Of a DNA stretch of 64,000 bases, positions 24,266-35,466 are shown one piece after another. This DNA comes from Holothuria scabra. Lineage: Eukaryota > Echinodermata > Holothuroidea > Aspidochirotida > Holothuriidae. Numbering within the stretch: the stretch's first letter is position 1; the number at the start of each line of letters is the position of its first letter. The DNA is taken from positions 26,455,455 through 26,519,454 of the forward strand of contig CM074180.1 in the NCBI GenBank assembly GCA_037179385.1. Reading direction: 5' to 3'. A model generated the notes under the pieces. That model saw nothing but the letters and a program-made list of their open reading frames with translations, ran no database searches and was not told the origin of the DNA. The position numbers were made by a program, and so were the translations under genes.

Positions 24266-26757
24266 AGTAAAATAAGGGTAGGTGGTGCCACCATCTGACG
24301 TCACTTGACAGCCGTCGAACCGCACATTTTTTAGGAAAAGCCCGAGTCATACGTGTGACTCATGCGAAAGAAAACTTAGGCTTTATGATTTGGCCGGGGG
24401 TTTTAAGACATTAATGTTCCACGATAGCTCTTTGGCTGGTGGATGCAAAGGCGCTTTTAATAAGCGGGGTATGAAATTAGTTTGATTCTTATGATCAAGC
24501 TAGACCGGTTTCTGCTCTCATGCGTTATAATAGCAGAGCTTCATCAGTAGCAAACCTTTTACTCTGTGTAGGTTTGGGATATTCAAAATATTTATGTATT
24601 GTCTTTCTCGATTGCTTTAAGTTGAGCATCGAGTAAAGTATCATCTGAAGCTATTCCCTCTAAGATTGAGTCGTTCTCAAACTTAAGATCTCAATATTTC
24701 AGAGACTTTTATGATTTTTAGCCTATTTGTAGGCAGTTTATCGGGTTATCCGGGAAAAGCTTCGCGAATTGCTTATGTTAGGAAGTTGTGTGCGAGCGCT
24801 TATCACTGAAAAGCATTTTTATGCACTGTTCCAACATTTGAGGTAATATGTCATTCTGTAGAACCGGGGTGGCTACGTGAATTTACTTTGTGGTTAATAG
24901 AGTGTCTTTCTCTTTGAAGGTCGAGGTGACAGTTCTATTTAATCACGATCTTGGTATTAGGTACTAGTTTTCTGTGGAATTAAGAGAAGACTTTTGTAGT
25001 CTAGGATACCACAGAAGCGTTGCCCTTACTATATTCAAGATCTAAAGCTCTATAATTCGCCAGCAAGTTCTAAGGTCCGGTTTGGTTGACCGTGCGCCAT
25101 CTGTTAGAGTGGCCAGGTCGAAAATAGCGGAACCAAGTGAAAAGCCTAATGCTTTTAATATTAGCATAAAGAGACATATTCCCGATTTTTTAATTCTTTG
25201 TTTATGATCAGGAGAATACTAACTTGGCGAGGCTTCTTTAAGGAGACCATACCTCAGCCACAATTAACTCTCCTGTTGATATTTATTTGCCCGAGAGGTT
25301 GTAGATGTACTATGGTGGTTCTTTCGCCTTTGAGGTTGTGGGCGTGAAAGCGACTTTAAGTAAGTCTACAATTTCCTTTGGGGATATGAGACCATTCAGT
25401 TACGGTAGCTTCGAGTGCGTTTTATCGCCGGGTTTCTGTCACGTTTGCACGTAGGGTTTTCCACAAATAACCGTAGCAGGACGGATGGAACAGGATGTCC
25501 AGTGTTGGACGGGTTTAGTAAGCTACGAAGTTTAGAGGTTGTAGTAACTATATGTGAAGTTGGTTTAACTTTTTGCCTTTCTGTGGCAGAGTAACCAAAT
25601 AACACTTTCCTTTGAGATTTTTCGTCAAAAGTCTTTGTAGACTGGGGTAGAAGGAGTCTCTTTGAGGAAACAGTCCCTTCTCTGACGAATTTTAAGGAAG
25701 TTACAAAACCTCATGTATTCTCTTAACTGTCACGCTGCCGTTTTGAGATGGCGGGGGAGCTCGTGTCTCCAAATTATACCCGGTTTCCTGCCTGCTCGGT
25801 TAAGCCGAGACTCCAAATCGGATCTCAAACTTTTACGAGTGGTTTAGGTTACAAGGCAATTTGGGGCGGTTTCTGGGAACCTTGAGATTGTTTTGTACAC
25901 AACCCTTTTTGTAGGAGTGTATCTAAGCGTTTAGTTGCCAAACCGGACCTTAGAACTTGCTGGCGAATTATAGAGCTTTAGATCTTGAATATAGTAAGGG
26001 CAACGCTTCTGTGGTATCCTAGACTACAAAAGTCTTCTCTTAATTCCACAGAAAACTAGTACCTAATACCAAGATCGTGATTAAATAGAACTGTCACCTC
26101 GACCTTCAAAGAGAAAGACACTCTATTAACCACAAAGTAAATTCACGTAGCCACCCCGGTTCTACAGAATGACATATTACCTCAAATGTTGGAACAGTGC
26201 ATAAAAATGCTTTTCAGTGATAAGCGCTCGCACACAACTTCCTAACATAAGCAATTCGCGAAGCTTTTCCCGGATAACCCGATAAACTGCCTACAAATAG
26301 GCTAAAAATCATAAAAGTCTCTGAAATATTGAGATCTTAAGTTTGAGAACGACTCAATCTTAGAGGGAATAGCTTCAGATGATACTTTACTCGATGCTCA
26401 ACTTAAAGCAATCGAGAAAGACAATACATAAATATTTTGAATATCCCAAACCTACACAGAGTAAAAGGTTTGCTACTGATGAAGCTCTGCTATTATAACG
26501 CATGAGAGCAGAAACCGGTCTAGCTTGATCATAAGAATCAAACTAATTTCATACCCCGCTTATTAAAAGCGCCTTTGCATCCACCAGCCAAAGAGCTATC
26601 GTGGAACATTAATGTCTTAAAACCCCCGGCCAAATCATAAAGCCTAAGTTTTCTTTCGCATGAGTCACACGTATGACTCGGGCTTTTCCTAAAAAATGTG
26701 CGGTTCGACGGCTGTCAAGTGACGTCAGATGGTGGCACCACCTACCCTTATTTTACT
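24266..26757. mobile_element. 2.5-kb foldback element with two 820-bp arms
   Basis: 24266-25085 and 25938-26757 are reverse complements. Outer ends are agtaaaataaggg / cccttattttact; inner ends are ggtccggtttgg / ccaaaccggacc. I found no mismatch in the stretches compared. The 852-bp centre (25086-25937) is unrelated to the arms and has no long open frame. No target duplication was found. The near identity implies a recent origin or arm-to-arm gene conversion. The superfamily is unknown. Confidence 0.88.
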
Positions 26758-27139
26758 TTATTTAAATATGCCCCGATTGGAGCCGGACGACAAAGGGTTA
26801 ATATATTGTTTTGCCCCTCCAATAGTTCAGACAGATTTAAAAATGACAAAAACAAGCAGAATGAACAAAATGTAACATTGTGGGACACGGAGGGCTTCCA
26901 GAAAAAGTCACTTTTAGTGTATTTGCGTGTCAATATGAATGCGTATGTATGTTTGGTTGTGTTTGTACTCCCGTCCTGGACACGATCCAGGGTTCGACAG
27001 GCTGTTGGAAAACTTGTGCCCCTTCAATCCACATACCAGATCTATGTCCCTGTTGTGGGATTAACCAGGCAGTCTATCGTTACCCTAGATGGGCAACCAG
27101 AGACTCAGCACATGGTCATGTCCATTGTGGTTACGATAC
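26758..27139. other. Spacer between foldback and duplicated block B
   Basis: Unique-looking sequence. An open frame starting in the foldback arm runs through it but has no splice support and resembles no family. Confidence 0.4.
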
Positions 27140-27734
27140 GAGAAAAGATTTTTTATAGCAAAGGAGACGGGTATGTGACAAGATTGTGTGAAAAATGTCG
27201 CTAATTACGAAATGCGGTACATTTTTCGTCAAATGCTGGACATTTAAATATTAAGTAGGCTAATTACAACATTAAGTAGGCTAATTACAATATTAAGTAG
27301 GCTAATTACAATATTAAGTAGACTAACACGCCTGGTACTTTACATACGACGCAGTCATGAACGAGGGATTCTGTCCTACTTTGATCTGTATTTTCAACAT
27401 CAATTTATTAAGAACTGTTTGGTCACAAAATTTATTTTACATTTGATATATGAAGTGATTATAAAGACCACTGTATAAATCTGAAAACATTCGTATAATT
27501 TTCGTCTGGCAATTTCCTGGAATTTCGGCGGAGCGGCATGCTACGATGTCTCCGTTTGAACTGCATACGGTTAAGGAATGTACAAAATGTGTACAGTAGT
27601 AGCATATGTAGTGCAAGTGCCGGGTTTTGCGCAGCGTTCAGCAGTATAAAGTCAGTCAGTCAGTATGTACGGTCCATTGCGATCGTGTAAAAGCAATGTG
27701 ACCGATTTAATGAAGTTTTCTAACGTGTTAAAAG
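27140..27734. repeat. Duplicated block, copy B, with expanded 21-bp minisatellite
   Basis: Matches copy A at 22980-23670. At about 27249-27325 the unit aagtaggctaattacaatatt is present about four times against two in copy A. Confidence 0.7.
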
Positions 27735-28170
27735 CAGTGGCGGAGCTAGGGATTTCGGTCAGAGGGGGCGAAAATGGTCTGCAGGGGCGCTTCGAGGAGT
27801 AAATACCCTGAGCCTCAGCACGATCGAAGCCACGGCTTTTCAGACTTTCCATTTGACTTTCCGCACCTGGTAGAAAAGTACTTTGCCATTTCTCCTCAGC
27901 AAGTTTTTCTATTAAAATATGTTTGCTGAGCGCAAGAAAATTACAACATGTTTGAGGAGCGCAAGAAAATTTTGGCCCAAAATGCCTCTCAGATCGCTGG
28001 AAATGGCATTTCTAAAGCCTATTTACCGCATATAAATAGGGAAAAAACTGAGTGAACTGTTAACAAATGTTGATGGTTTATGTTTTCTTCATTTTTTCAG
28101 GTATTTTATTTTTCATGGGAAGGCAAGTCCCCCCCCCCCCCCTTTGCCCCTACCTGCGGACGCCCATATT
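27735..28170. mobile_element. hAT-like fragment (cagtggcgga end)
   Basis: The left end cagtggcggagctagg and the following ggtcagagggggcgaaaatg and aggggcgcttcgagg blocks match the start of the complete element at 50596. Its interior (about 27920-28020) resembles the ~180-bp subrepeat of the 37.8-38.4 kb array. The right side ends in a C-run and a ggacgccc motif without a matching target duplication. Confidence 0.55.
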
Positions 28171-28739
28171 TCTATCCCTTTCGTTCACAAGTATGAAGGC
28201 GGTCATTATATTTTGTGTTATTGTCATGTCTCGATTTAAGATTTTAATGTAAAATTGGGCTACTTTATGAAGATAAAGATTAAACCTGCTAGAACCAAAT
28301 AGCAGGCAATCTTACAGGGGGGAAAAGCCTATGGAATCACCATTAGGTGTACATTTTTTGTATCTGGAAATCAAGACAAGTACACGAAGACACGTTAACT
28401 GACGTAATTTACATCATGTGACCACTCTGAAATAGCCATTAATTAGGTACATTGCAAGAAATAGCCAAGACAAATTGGTCTGCTTGGCTTTCTAGATACC
28501 AAATTCATAATAAATAAAAGTAGCCTAAACTTAGGCTTATTACCGTGTGCAATTTTCTGGCTTTTAAACCCACGAAAGTACAGAAATGAGCATTTCCGTG
28601 GGATTATCGTGCAGTGTCAGAAATAGCCATTTATCATGAGAATGGTCACTTAAACCATCACCACTCTTAAACCATTACCACTATGATAACAGTTTCATTT
28701 TATTTTAACCTGAATGTTCTCTTCAAATGATTTTGAGTA
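28171..28739. other. No gene seen
   Basis: AT-rich DNA with a weak direct repeat (aaccat.accact) near 28650-28685. No exon candidates. Confidence 0.4.
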
Positions 28740-28885
28740 GCACCGTCACGGTTAAGCATCTTAACCTTTTTCTTGAAGGAAAATACTTCCGAAAGGAGAG
28801 AGGGGTATCTCTTCCCTAAGTTGGTACATATTCTAGGACAGAGATGAATCAGATCCCAAAGGCCTATAGTCCATTGAAACTTTAA

Positions 28886-29172
28886 GGACAAATACTTTTA
28901 CCCAAACTACAATTCTTAAAGGGGCTTACCAAAATTCTTAATTGGCTCAGCTCTTTAATCGACAGCTAGTTCAAACAATGCGCAGAGCACCAAAACTTTC
29001 ACAGGGTGAACTGTACTGAGAGTGTTTTGATTATACACATTGAGCTCTTTCATACTCACCCTGAAGCAATAAATTGAGATTGTGTCTGGATGAGGATGAA
29101 TTTCAGGCAATTGTGGTGGGGGATGATTAAGTAAAAAAGAATTGGTACTGTTAGGGGTGAGCGAATCGGGTC
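28886..29172. mobile_element. MITE of the TTAA / agggccaa...ctctcacccca family
   Basis: Flanked by TTAA (28882-28885) and TTCA (29173-29176). The interior shares tgtactgagagtgttttgat, gcaataaattgagattgtgt and ttggtactgtt with copies at 48577 and 52409. It is absent from the paralogous segment near 20510, so it inserted after the duplication. Confidence 0.75.
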
Positions 29173-29328
29173 TTCAAGTGATAGGCCGAGGGATACGCGG
29201 TGACACAAAGTAATACTAAGTGCCACAAAGTAATACAGTCTGGTCTTTATAAAATTAAGATAAAATGTTGTGGTAAGTAAAGTACTTTACTTCCCTTTAA
29301 GTAACAGAAAATGAAATGTAAATGGTAC

Positions 29329-29619
29329 CTGAGATCCATGAAATGCAGCCCGATGGTACGGGAGGGGAAAGTGGTACACTACTAGTTCCACTAGTCCTTG
29401 ATAGTGATTGGTAACCTGAAGTAAAACAGGAAATGCCTTCTTTGCGTCCTTGCAGGCAACCTCGAGGAACACTTCTAACAGTAATGGTTTCTCCAAAAAT
29501 ACTTGTCTACTTGGTCGAAACACGATGCCATGCAGCCTGGCTGGTATAGGGACCGGATAAGAGGCTGTTACCGAAGATACCAACGAACCGGTCAACAATA
29601 GAAAGATTTTAAAATTCAT
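29329..29619 (-). CDS. Second copy of the DsbA-fold first exon
   Basis: 97 codons, intact, same length as exon 1 and with the same donor (CTCAG|GTACC). It starts MNFKIFLLLTGSLVSSVTAS and continues PVPIPARLHGIVFRPSRQ, EVACKDAKKAFPVLLQV and FPLPYHRAAFHGSQ. The single active-site cysteine is followed by KDA, again not CxxC. No matching exons 2-5 were found between 21 and 29 kb. It is therefore either an alternative first exon splicing to the exons below 15.1 kb or the orphan remnant of a tandem gene. The lack of stop codons and the conserved donor favour use. Confidence 0.75.
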
Positions 29620-29935
29620 CTTTACTTTTACTGTAAACCCTGAAGGCAAAAGTGCTCGCCTTACTCCTTATAGGCAACCGATTCTTCAGGATCAGTAAGG
29701 TCTCTATCTATATTGCTACTGAATTGATTGAAATCACATCTGCGGTGTAAACTTGTGCCACAGGTGCAACAGGTCGAGCAGACAACCTAATCTCAGTGTT
29801 GAAAACTTGTTGGAAACAATCAGCCATGGAGGGAACTCATCAAAAATGTATAAAAAGTATTTTAAATATTTAGCGCAATTTTCTTTTTACTTAGATTGAC
29901 AAAAGTATGCAACATAACCAAAATCCCTCGAATAT

Positions 29936-30394
29936 CTGTTGAAGTACTAATACCGCTTTCAATCTTGAGAGCGGATTTCGAGGGGGCGATCAGATCCAGA
30001 TCAGATCCTTCCCTCGAGATCACAGGTTTTGCTTTCACACTTGATTCCCCGCAGTGAATCCACTGATCTACATACCTGGATGTAAGGTGATGCAGAAAAA
30101 TTGAAGCAACAGAGCCGCCATATTGTGTGTGGCAAAAGCGTCGTGCAACAGCGCCACTCTCCACACAGATGGATAGGCAATTTGATATGCTGGTTTGATG
30201 ATTTGACGTTTATGGCCTGAAATAAGGCCAAATATGTTGTGGAATGTGCTCATTTTCAACAGAATCGTCAATTACTTTGAAAACTGAACAAGATCATGTT
30301 ACATTGAGGGCAAAACTTTCACTTAATGCAGTTTTACCAGGGAGTGGCAGCTCGATCCATGGTTTGACTGAGTGGCTATAGGACGCCTCAGTCC
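29936..30394. other. No gene seen
   Basis: Unannotated sequence upstream of the second first exon; it could hold its promoter. No clear TATA or CpG-dense segment stands out. Confidence 0.35.
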
Positions 30395-30631
30395 TCCGTC
30401 TTTTTCCAAAGTCCTCCCGACCCTCTGGCAAAGGGCCGTTCGGCGAAACCAAACTTGATACTGCTTCCCGAAGAAGCTATTACGTCCACTGAAGGACAAC
30501 ACTTAACGACCAACCTCGCGGCCTTCAGACCATTTTCATCATTGGTCTGTCATGTACGGCTCCATTCTTGACTGGATGAAAAGAACAGATACTACACATG
30601 ATCTTAGCCAAAAGGCCGAGAAGTGACAACC
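30395..30631 (-). repeat. SINE with a U2 snRNA-derived 5' head, fullest copy
   Basis: Read on the minus strand from about 30627, it begins cttctcggccttttggctaa, then gatcatgtgtagtatctgtt and ctt. This is the 5' end of U2 snRNA (including the GTAGTA branch-site-pairing segment) with one clear difference (atg for aag) over about 43 bases. It then switches to an unrelated body (ttcatccagtcaagaatgg, ggtttcgccgaacggccctt, ggagggtcggga-type end) shared with 334-557, 598-790 and 40266-40350. It cannot be a functional U2 gene because the rest of U2 is missing. Confidence 0.8.
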
Positions 30632-31820
30632 GTGACTTAAGTGCAAATTCAATAAACGGTGGGGGAAGGGGTCGAGTCTCACCTTATAAATTCGAGCCCA
30701 AAGTCGCCCACACAAAATAGCGCCTAGCAAAGTCTCCCCTGACAACTCCACCCCTCAGTTCATACTGGCCATGCGACTTCAAATATTCCTTTTATGAATG
30801 AAAAGTGAATTAAGCTTCACTCCATAGGGTAGCAGCGTTGAATTATGAAGTCAATAAACCACACTACGTAATCAACTCTTACTCAGATATACTGTTGAGT
30901 ATTTTACTGTACAAGTGAAGAGAGGCCTGCAGTTATTTAATAGTACAAGCCGAATGCAGATGCTTCATTGTGGCCAATAAGCCGTATGGCACAGTAGGGA
31001 CAATGCAGTCACTCAAATCGCCCCCTATAAAGACACCCCTGACAAAGTCGCCAGCTTGGCCAACAAAGCCGCCCGTAAAAAGTTGCCCCTAACAAAATCG
31101 TCTCCTGCCAAAGTCGACGGTCCCTTAAACGTGCTATCAAACAAAGGTAGTAAATCTATATGGGTCCCGTATGGGTAAGGTCCCCTGTGGGCTGGGGGTT
31201 GTATAGTATGCCCATGCAAGACATTCTCCGCCTGTCATAAGAAACTAAAAGGGTAGACTTGTACCGCATTTGACCTATATGAAACTGTATATTTATAACA
31301 CATTCGTGTTGGTGTGTCGTCAAATCTTATCTAACTACTAACCCCTATTGGTAAGCCTATACTGGTGGGAGCATTTACTGAGATCGACGAGGGGGCCCAT
31401 ATGGGTAGCCAAAATGCACGAGGGGCACGTGGGATATTAAAGGATTGAAGTTGACCCATATTGTCCCACACACTATCAGTTGTTTAAATGAGCCTCAAAA
31501 CTAGTTTCCCATATGGGTCATTTGAATTATCTTAAGGGGCCGCCGGCCCATGATTCTCTTATCATAATCCCGGTTGCAAAACCATATGGACCCTTAAGGG
31601 TTATGAAATGGGTCCCGTAAGATTCCCTCATGAGAATTTTAGTAAAATATTTCTTTTTCAGTTTCGGGAGGGGATGAGTCTTTGCAAGAGGTGAATTTGT
31701 CAAGAGTGACTTTGTAACTGGGTGTATTAATTTGTTACTAGGGAGACTGTGTAGAGGAGGAGACTTCACAGTTGTGGGAGACTTTGCTATGGTGCCTTAT
31801 AAAAGCATGAACTTGAAGTA
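30632..31820. repeat. Repeat-rich segment with gactttgt blocks and CCCATATGGG dyads
   Basis: The minus strand of 31020-31120 reads as repeated gactttgt / ggggc words. Similar words recur at 30700-30745 and on the plus strand at 31683-31790, so the two edges are roughly inverted. The interior has many forms of cccatatggg or atatgggtccc (31155, 31396, 31508, 31583, 31610). A Meta-type SINE is embedded at 31179-31346. Probably a decayed foldback element. Confidence 0.5.
31179..31346 (+). repeat. SINE with conserved gtcgtaagaggcgac-type core, copy 1
   Basis: Shares with 41862-42012 the blocks cccctgtgggctgggggttg, tatgcccatg, cctgtcataagaaactaaaa and aacacattcgtgttggtgt, ending caaatcttatctaacta. 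The core resembles the conserved central domain of Meta-type SINEs known from many animals; that link is from memory. Confidence 0.6.
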
Positions 31821-32315
31821 CTCCCATACTCCCATTTAGTAGGCCTGATGAAACCAGCATTGGCGTCGATTTTTTTTTTTAGTTCATATACTTGCAATCT
31901 GTTGCTGCTTAATTGAAACTAGAAGCAGTACATGGTCTCGGCATTTCTGTTGTCTTCAATTTAGGTTGAATACAGCGTTTCACTCAGAAAATCACGATAT
32001 TTAACTGGGTTAAAAGTTTGTCAGTTGTTACTCAATGCATATACGGCTTTACGAATCAGTGAAATTTGTGCCGCGACTGAATGTTTTTGCCACCTGCAAA
32101 ATGGCCACCGCAAGACTTCCGGTTGCTTCAGTTTGTCATTAGGCAGTTACGTGCACGCCTTACATCCAGGTATGTAGATCCATGGGTGAATCAAGCCACG
32201 ATCGAGCGATCAACAAACAGGAAGTGACTTAAAGAATTCGACTTATCCAGTACCTCGGGCGTAATTGTCTTGAAAGTTAACAGTTATGACCTATGAGTGT
32301 GCAGGCACAACTTCA
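31821..32315. other. No gene seen
   Basis: Includes a short T-run (31871-31880). No coding or repeat structure recognised. Confidence 0.35.
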
Positions 32316-33003
32316 AAGGCCAAATTCTCTCATCCGAAACAGTACCAATTCTCCTAACCTTCTTACTTCAAGGACCAATTCTCTCACCCCAAACAGTACC
32401 AATTCTCCTAACCTTCTTACTTAAGCCCTACCCACAATTGTCTGAAATTCATCCTCATCCAGATACAATCTCAGTTTATTGCTTCTAGGTGAGTATAGAA
32501 AAACTCAATTTATATAATCAAAACACTCTCAGTACCGTTCATGCTGTGTAATATAAGCTTTGGTACTCTGCATTGCATGCTGTTTCGATTGCGGAAAAAA
32601 AGTTGATTTTCTAACCTCAGTAATCTATTGTTCAAGTGAGGTATATCAAGTTTCCAAACGCACTGCTGGAGGTCTATTATTATCACTTCACCGAGCTTCT
32701 AGTCCACTTAGCTTGCAAAAAATTACATGTTACTCTGGGCAGGATTGTAATCAAAACCCCCTCTGCGTGCTCTGCATACTGTGGCTAGGGTTTCTTGACT
32801 TGGATTAAATGTCTTTGCATGGAGTATAACTGTCTGTCAATAATCAAGTTGTGTAATTGGGCAAGGAAGGAAATCAAGTGTATATTTTTACCGTGACCAT
32901 TTCGTCATGTGTTTGAATAAGCTGTCAATCAAAGAGGTGAGCCAATTGAGAATGTTGGTACTCCCCTACAAGAATTGTAGTTTGGGGTGAGAGGAATGGT
33001 CCC
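32316..33003. mobile_element. TTAA-family MITE with 5' duplication and a nested insert
   Basis: Ends aaggccaaattctctcatcc and, at the right, gtttggggtgagaggaatgg before TTAA (33004-33007); the left target reads TTCA. The first ~60 bp (caattctctca...cttctta) are tandemly repeated. The family sequence breaks near 32575 (after ctctgcattg) and resumes near 32911 (tgtttgaataagctg), so about 335 bp were inserted. Confidence 0.65.
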
Positions 33004-33460
33004 TTAACCATGACCCCTCTGGCAACCACTTCATATTAATGACACAGACGACACACTAACGTCACAAGGAGTTCAATATTCATACAGTATACGAGGTAGC
33101 ATAAGAGCCTGGCTTTTGGAAAGTTCCCGATGATCTTGGGAATATTTGCGCGTGTTGCACAACGTAACACGCTAGTTAGAGCTTGATCTTGCGACTTATA
33201 GGAATCTATTCTAGGGAATTTGTGAAAAACAGTATTGGACGAACTGTTAAGTTGATAAACATACTATCACGTTGTTTGCAACGTTATGTGTTCCCCTTGT
33301 AAACAACTTTGAACCCACAAAATATCTCCTTTCGAATCACTTTCAGAAGGTATTACGTATTGACCGAACAAGGGTGTTACTGCGTGCACAGCTATACAAC
33401 ACGTACCGTGCAAAATTGTAACCTCCTGGAAAACAAAGTTCCCGTAGAAGGGCTTATCAA
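33004..33460. other. No gene seen
   Basis: Spacer between two MITEs of the same family. No exon or repeat signal. Confidence 0.35.
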
Positions 33461-33759
33461 AGGGGCAGTCATTCGTCACCCGAAACTACAGTTTCAGTAT
33501 ACATATATCAAAACTCTCAACTGGTACAGCTCTCTGATTGGCATCATATTCAAACAATGCATCGTAGCTAAATTACACAGCATGGGCACTGAGAGTGTCT
33601 TGATTACACATTATGGACTTGTATGGCCACTGGGACAAGCCATGAAGCAATAAACTAGGATTGTGTCTGGATAAAGATGAGTTTTAGATAAATGTGGGAG
33701 GGGCTAGAAGTTAGTAGGTTGGGAGACTTGGAACAGTTTGGGATGATGAAAATATGCCT
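33461..33759. mobile_element. Diverged MITE of the TTAA / agggccaa family
   Basis: Recognisable by ctctgattggcatcatattc, cactgagagtgtcttgatta, gcaataaactaggattgtgt and gggaggggctag, ending before TTAA (33760-33763). Confidence 0.6.
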
Positions 33760-33763
33760 TTAA

Positions 33764-35466
33764 CTAAGTAGCCTATATCGAAAAAAAGCATTACACGTCG
33801 GGGCACTGTCTTTTAATTTCTAATAAACACGAGCACATGAGAAAAGTTGAAATTCAAATGAAATGCCGAGACAAAATGCAAAGACCGAGAAATAACTGGA
33901 CTGCCCTTTGGTCATTACATTATTCAAGCTTTCAAAAATCTTTACTTGCGCATAGGAAAATACCATAGTAACTTACTCGGATAGTACACAAGAGAAAAAT
34001 GGCTGCATCATTTTGTCATGGTGTTGTAAGTGCTTATTGTCATGTAGCATGGTGCACCTTCCCTGACCTTTAACATAGACGCCATCTTGTTGTTTACGAG
34101 CAATTCTCCCTTCCTTTTTTCCTAGATTCCCAGGGCCCTTACTGTTTCCGGTCACGTGTTACCGGTGAACGTGGGCGTCTACTTCGTTCTAGTTCAACGT
34201 TTACGCCGTATCCCGTATTTTCAAGGTGTGGCCAATTTCACCCTCTACAGCCTCCTCGTTGGTCTTTTAGATCAGAACATTCATTAATATTGATTTAATT
34301 TGGTGCGTCACAACTTTTAACCAATCAGGGGACTACATGTGTTCCGATCTCCCATGAGGTTTGCAAGCTCAGAGCCTGCCGCTCCCACTATTTTTTTTGA
34401 ACTCGTGAAAGAGAGCTCGAAGCAGAAGCATGCAATCACCATGTATATAGTTAAATTTTAATAATTATTTTGCCGGCCGAGTCAAACTTGATCTTTTTGG
34501 AATTCAATCAACGAATAAATAAACCAATTTGAAAATTAATTGGAACTCTCATCGGTTTTTTCTTCTGTTTCCGGCTACACAAGATCCGGCCCGTACTAAC
34601 GCTACTTTACATCAGTGGCGGATTTAGACGGGGGCGCACCCGGCGCCCCCCCCCCCCTAGAATTTTCCAAAGCTGATTTTTTTTTTTCTTTCCCAATATA
34701 GATCATTTAGCCTACTTGTTTCTTCATAATGTTCCATTTTCTTATAATTTTCAAACTATGTAATTATAATTGTTTTAAACTAATAGCAATTTAGAGCACA
34801 CAGTTTCAGGTTTTCCCATAAAATGTCAGTAGAGTGATATCAAAGGTCTCAAACCTATTTCGGACCACGCCTTATGTAGGACACTAAACTTTTTCTTACG
34901 ATCCATTTGCTATTTGGGTTCATCAGATGTGTAGTTTTTTAAACAACGGAAATCCTCGTTAATGTTTATCATACACTCGTCATGGAAAAACAAAAGAACC
35001 GTGAAAATGTCCATAGGCTATATAGTGCACCATCGATAATGGAGTTCAAACTGTATGCAAATGTAAATTATGTTATCAGTTGCAGTCCCATTCCTTTCCA
35101 GGTAATTACGAGGAATTCGGGAAAATTGGTCAATTTCGGGACATGTAGAAAAGTGACAAAATTATTTTTTTTTTAATGAGAGAGTCGACTGACTGACTGA
35201 GTGCATATTAAAATGTTTTCTGCCATAAATGTAATTTAACTAGTAATTTTCCTTATACAATATATTATGGGAAAAATTCTGCTATCCCGAGGGAGTGGAG
35301 ACTGAATCTCAATGCCACTAATAAAATCAATGATAACACAAAGTGTTAATGTTTATCTATCACGCACATGACAATTAAGTGGTAAAGTTCACCAAGGGAA
35401 AGACTTTGAAAGCTACTGCGATCTCAAAAGTGAATTTACAGTGCATCGTATTCTTGGTCAGATACT
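33764..35466. other. No gene seen; one hAT-like end
   Basis: A hAT-like end cagtggcggatttagacg with a C-run lies at 34613-34663, but no right partner was found. The rest is unannotated. Confidence 0.4.

Larger units (their letters stand above)
28740..29935. repeat. Duplicated first-exon segment, copy 2
   Basis: Copy of 20390-21275 with a MITE inserted at 28886-29172. Homology resumes on both sides: aggacagagatgaat and ccattgaaact before it, cttcaagtg after it. It then continues through the exon and its upstream flank (cttcaggatcagtaa) to gtatgcaacat near 29905. Confidence 0.75.

Noticed and set aside
26698..27204. 168-codon open frame on the plus strand
   Set aside because: It starts inside the foldback arm and runs into unrelated flank; no family resemblance and no splice sites.
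21276..28739. Exons 2-5 of a second DsbA-fold gene
   Set aside because: Looked for counterparts of the exon 3, 4 and 5 words (FANQD, WKYGC, GTPYVFLNG) on the minus strand and saw none; small diverged exons could still have been missed.
30585..30627. Functional U2 snRNA gene
   Set aside because: Only the first ~43 bases are present and they continue into a SINE body; Sm site and 3' stem-loops of U2 are missing.
33309..33653. 114-codon plus-strand frame
   Set aside because: Most of it lies in a diverged TTAA-family MITE.
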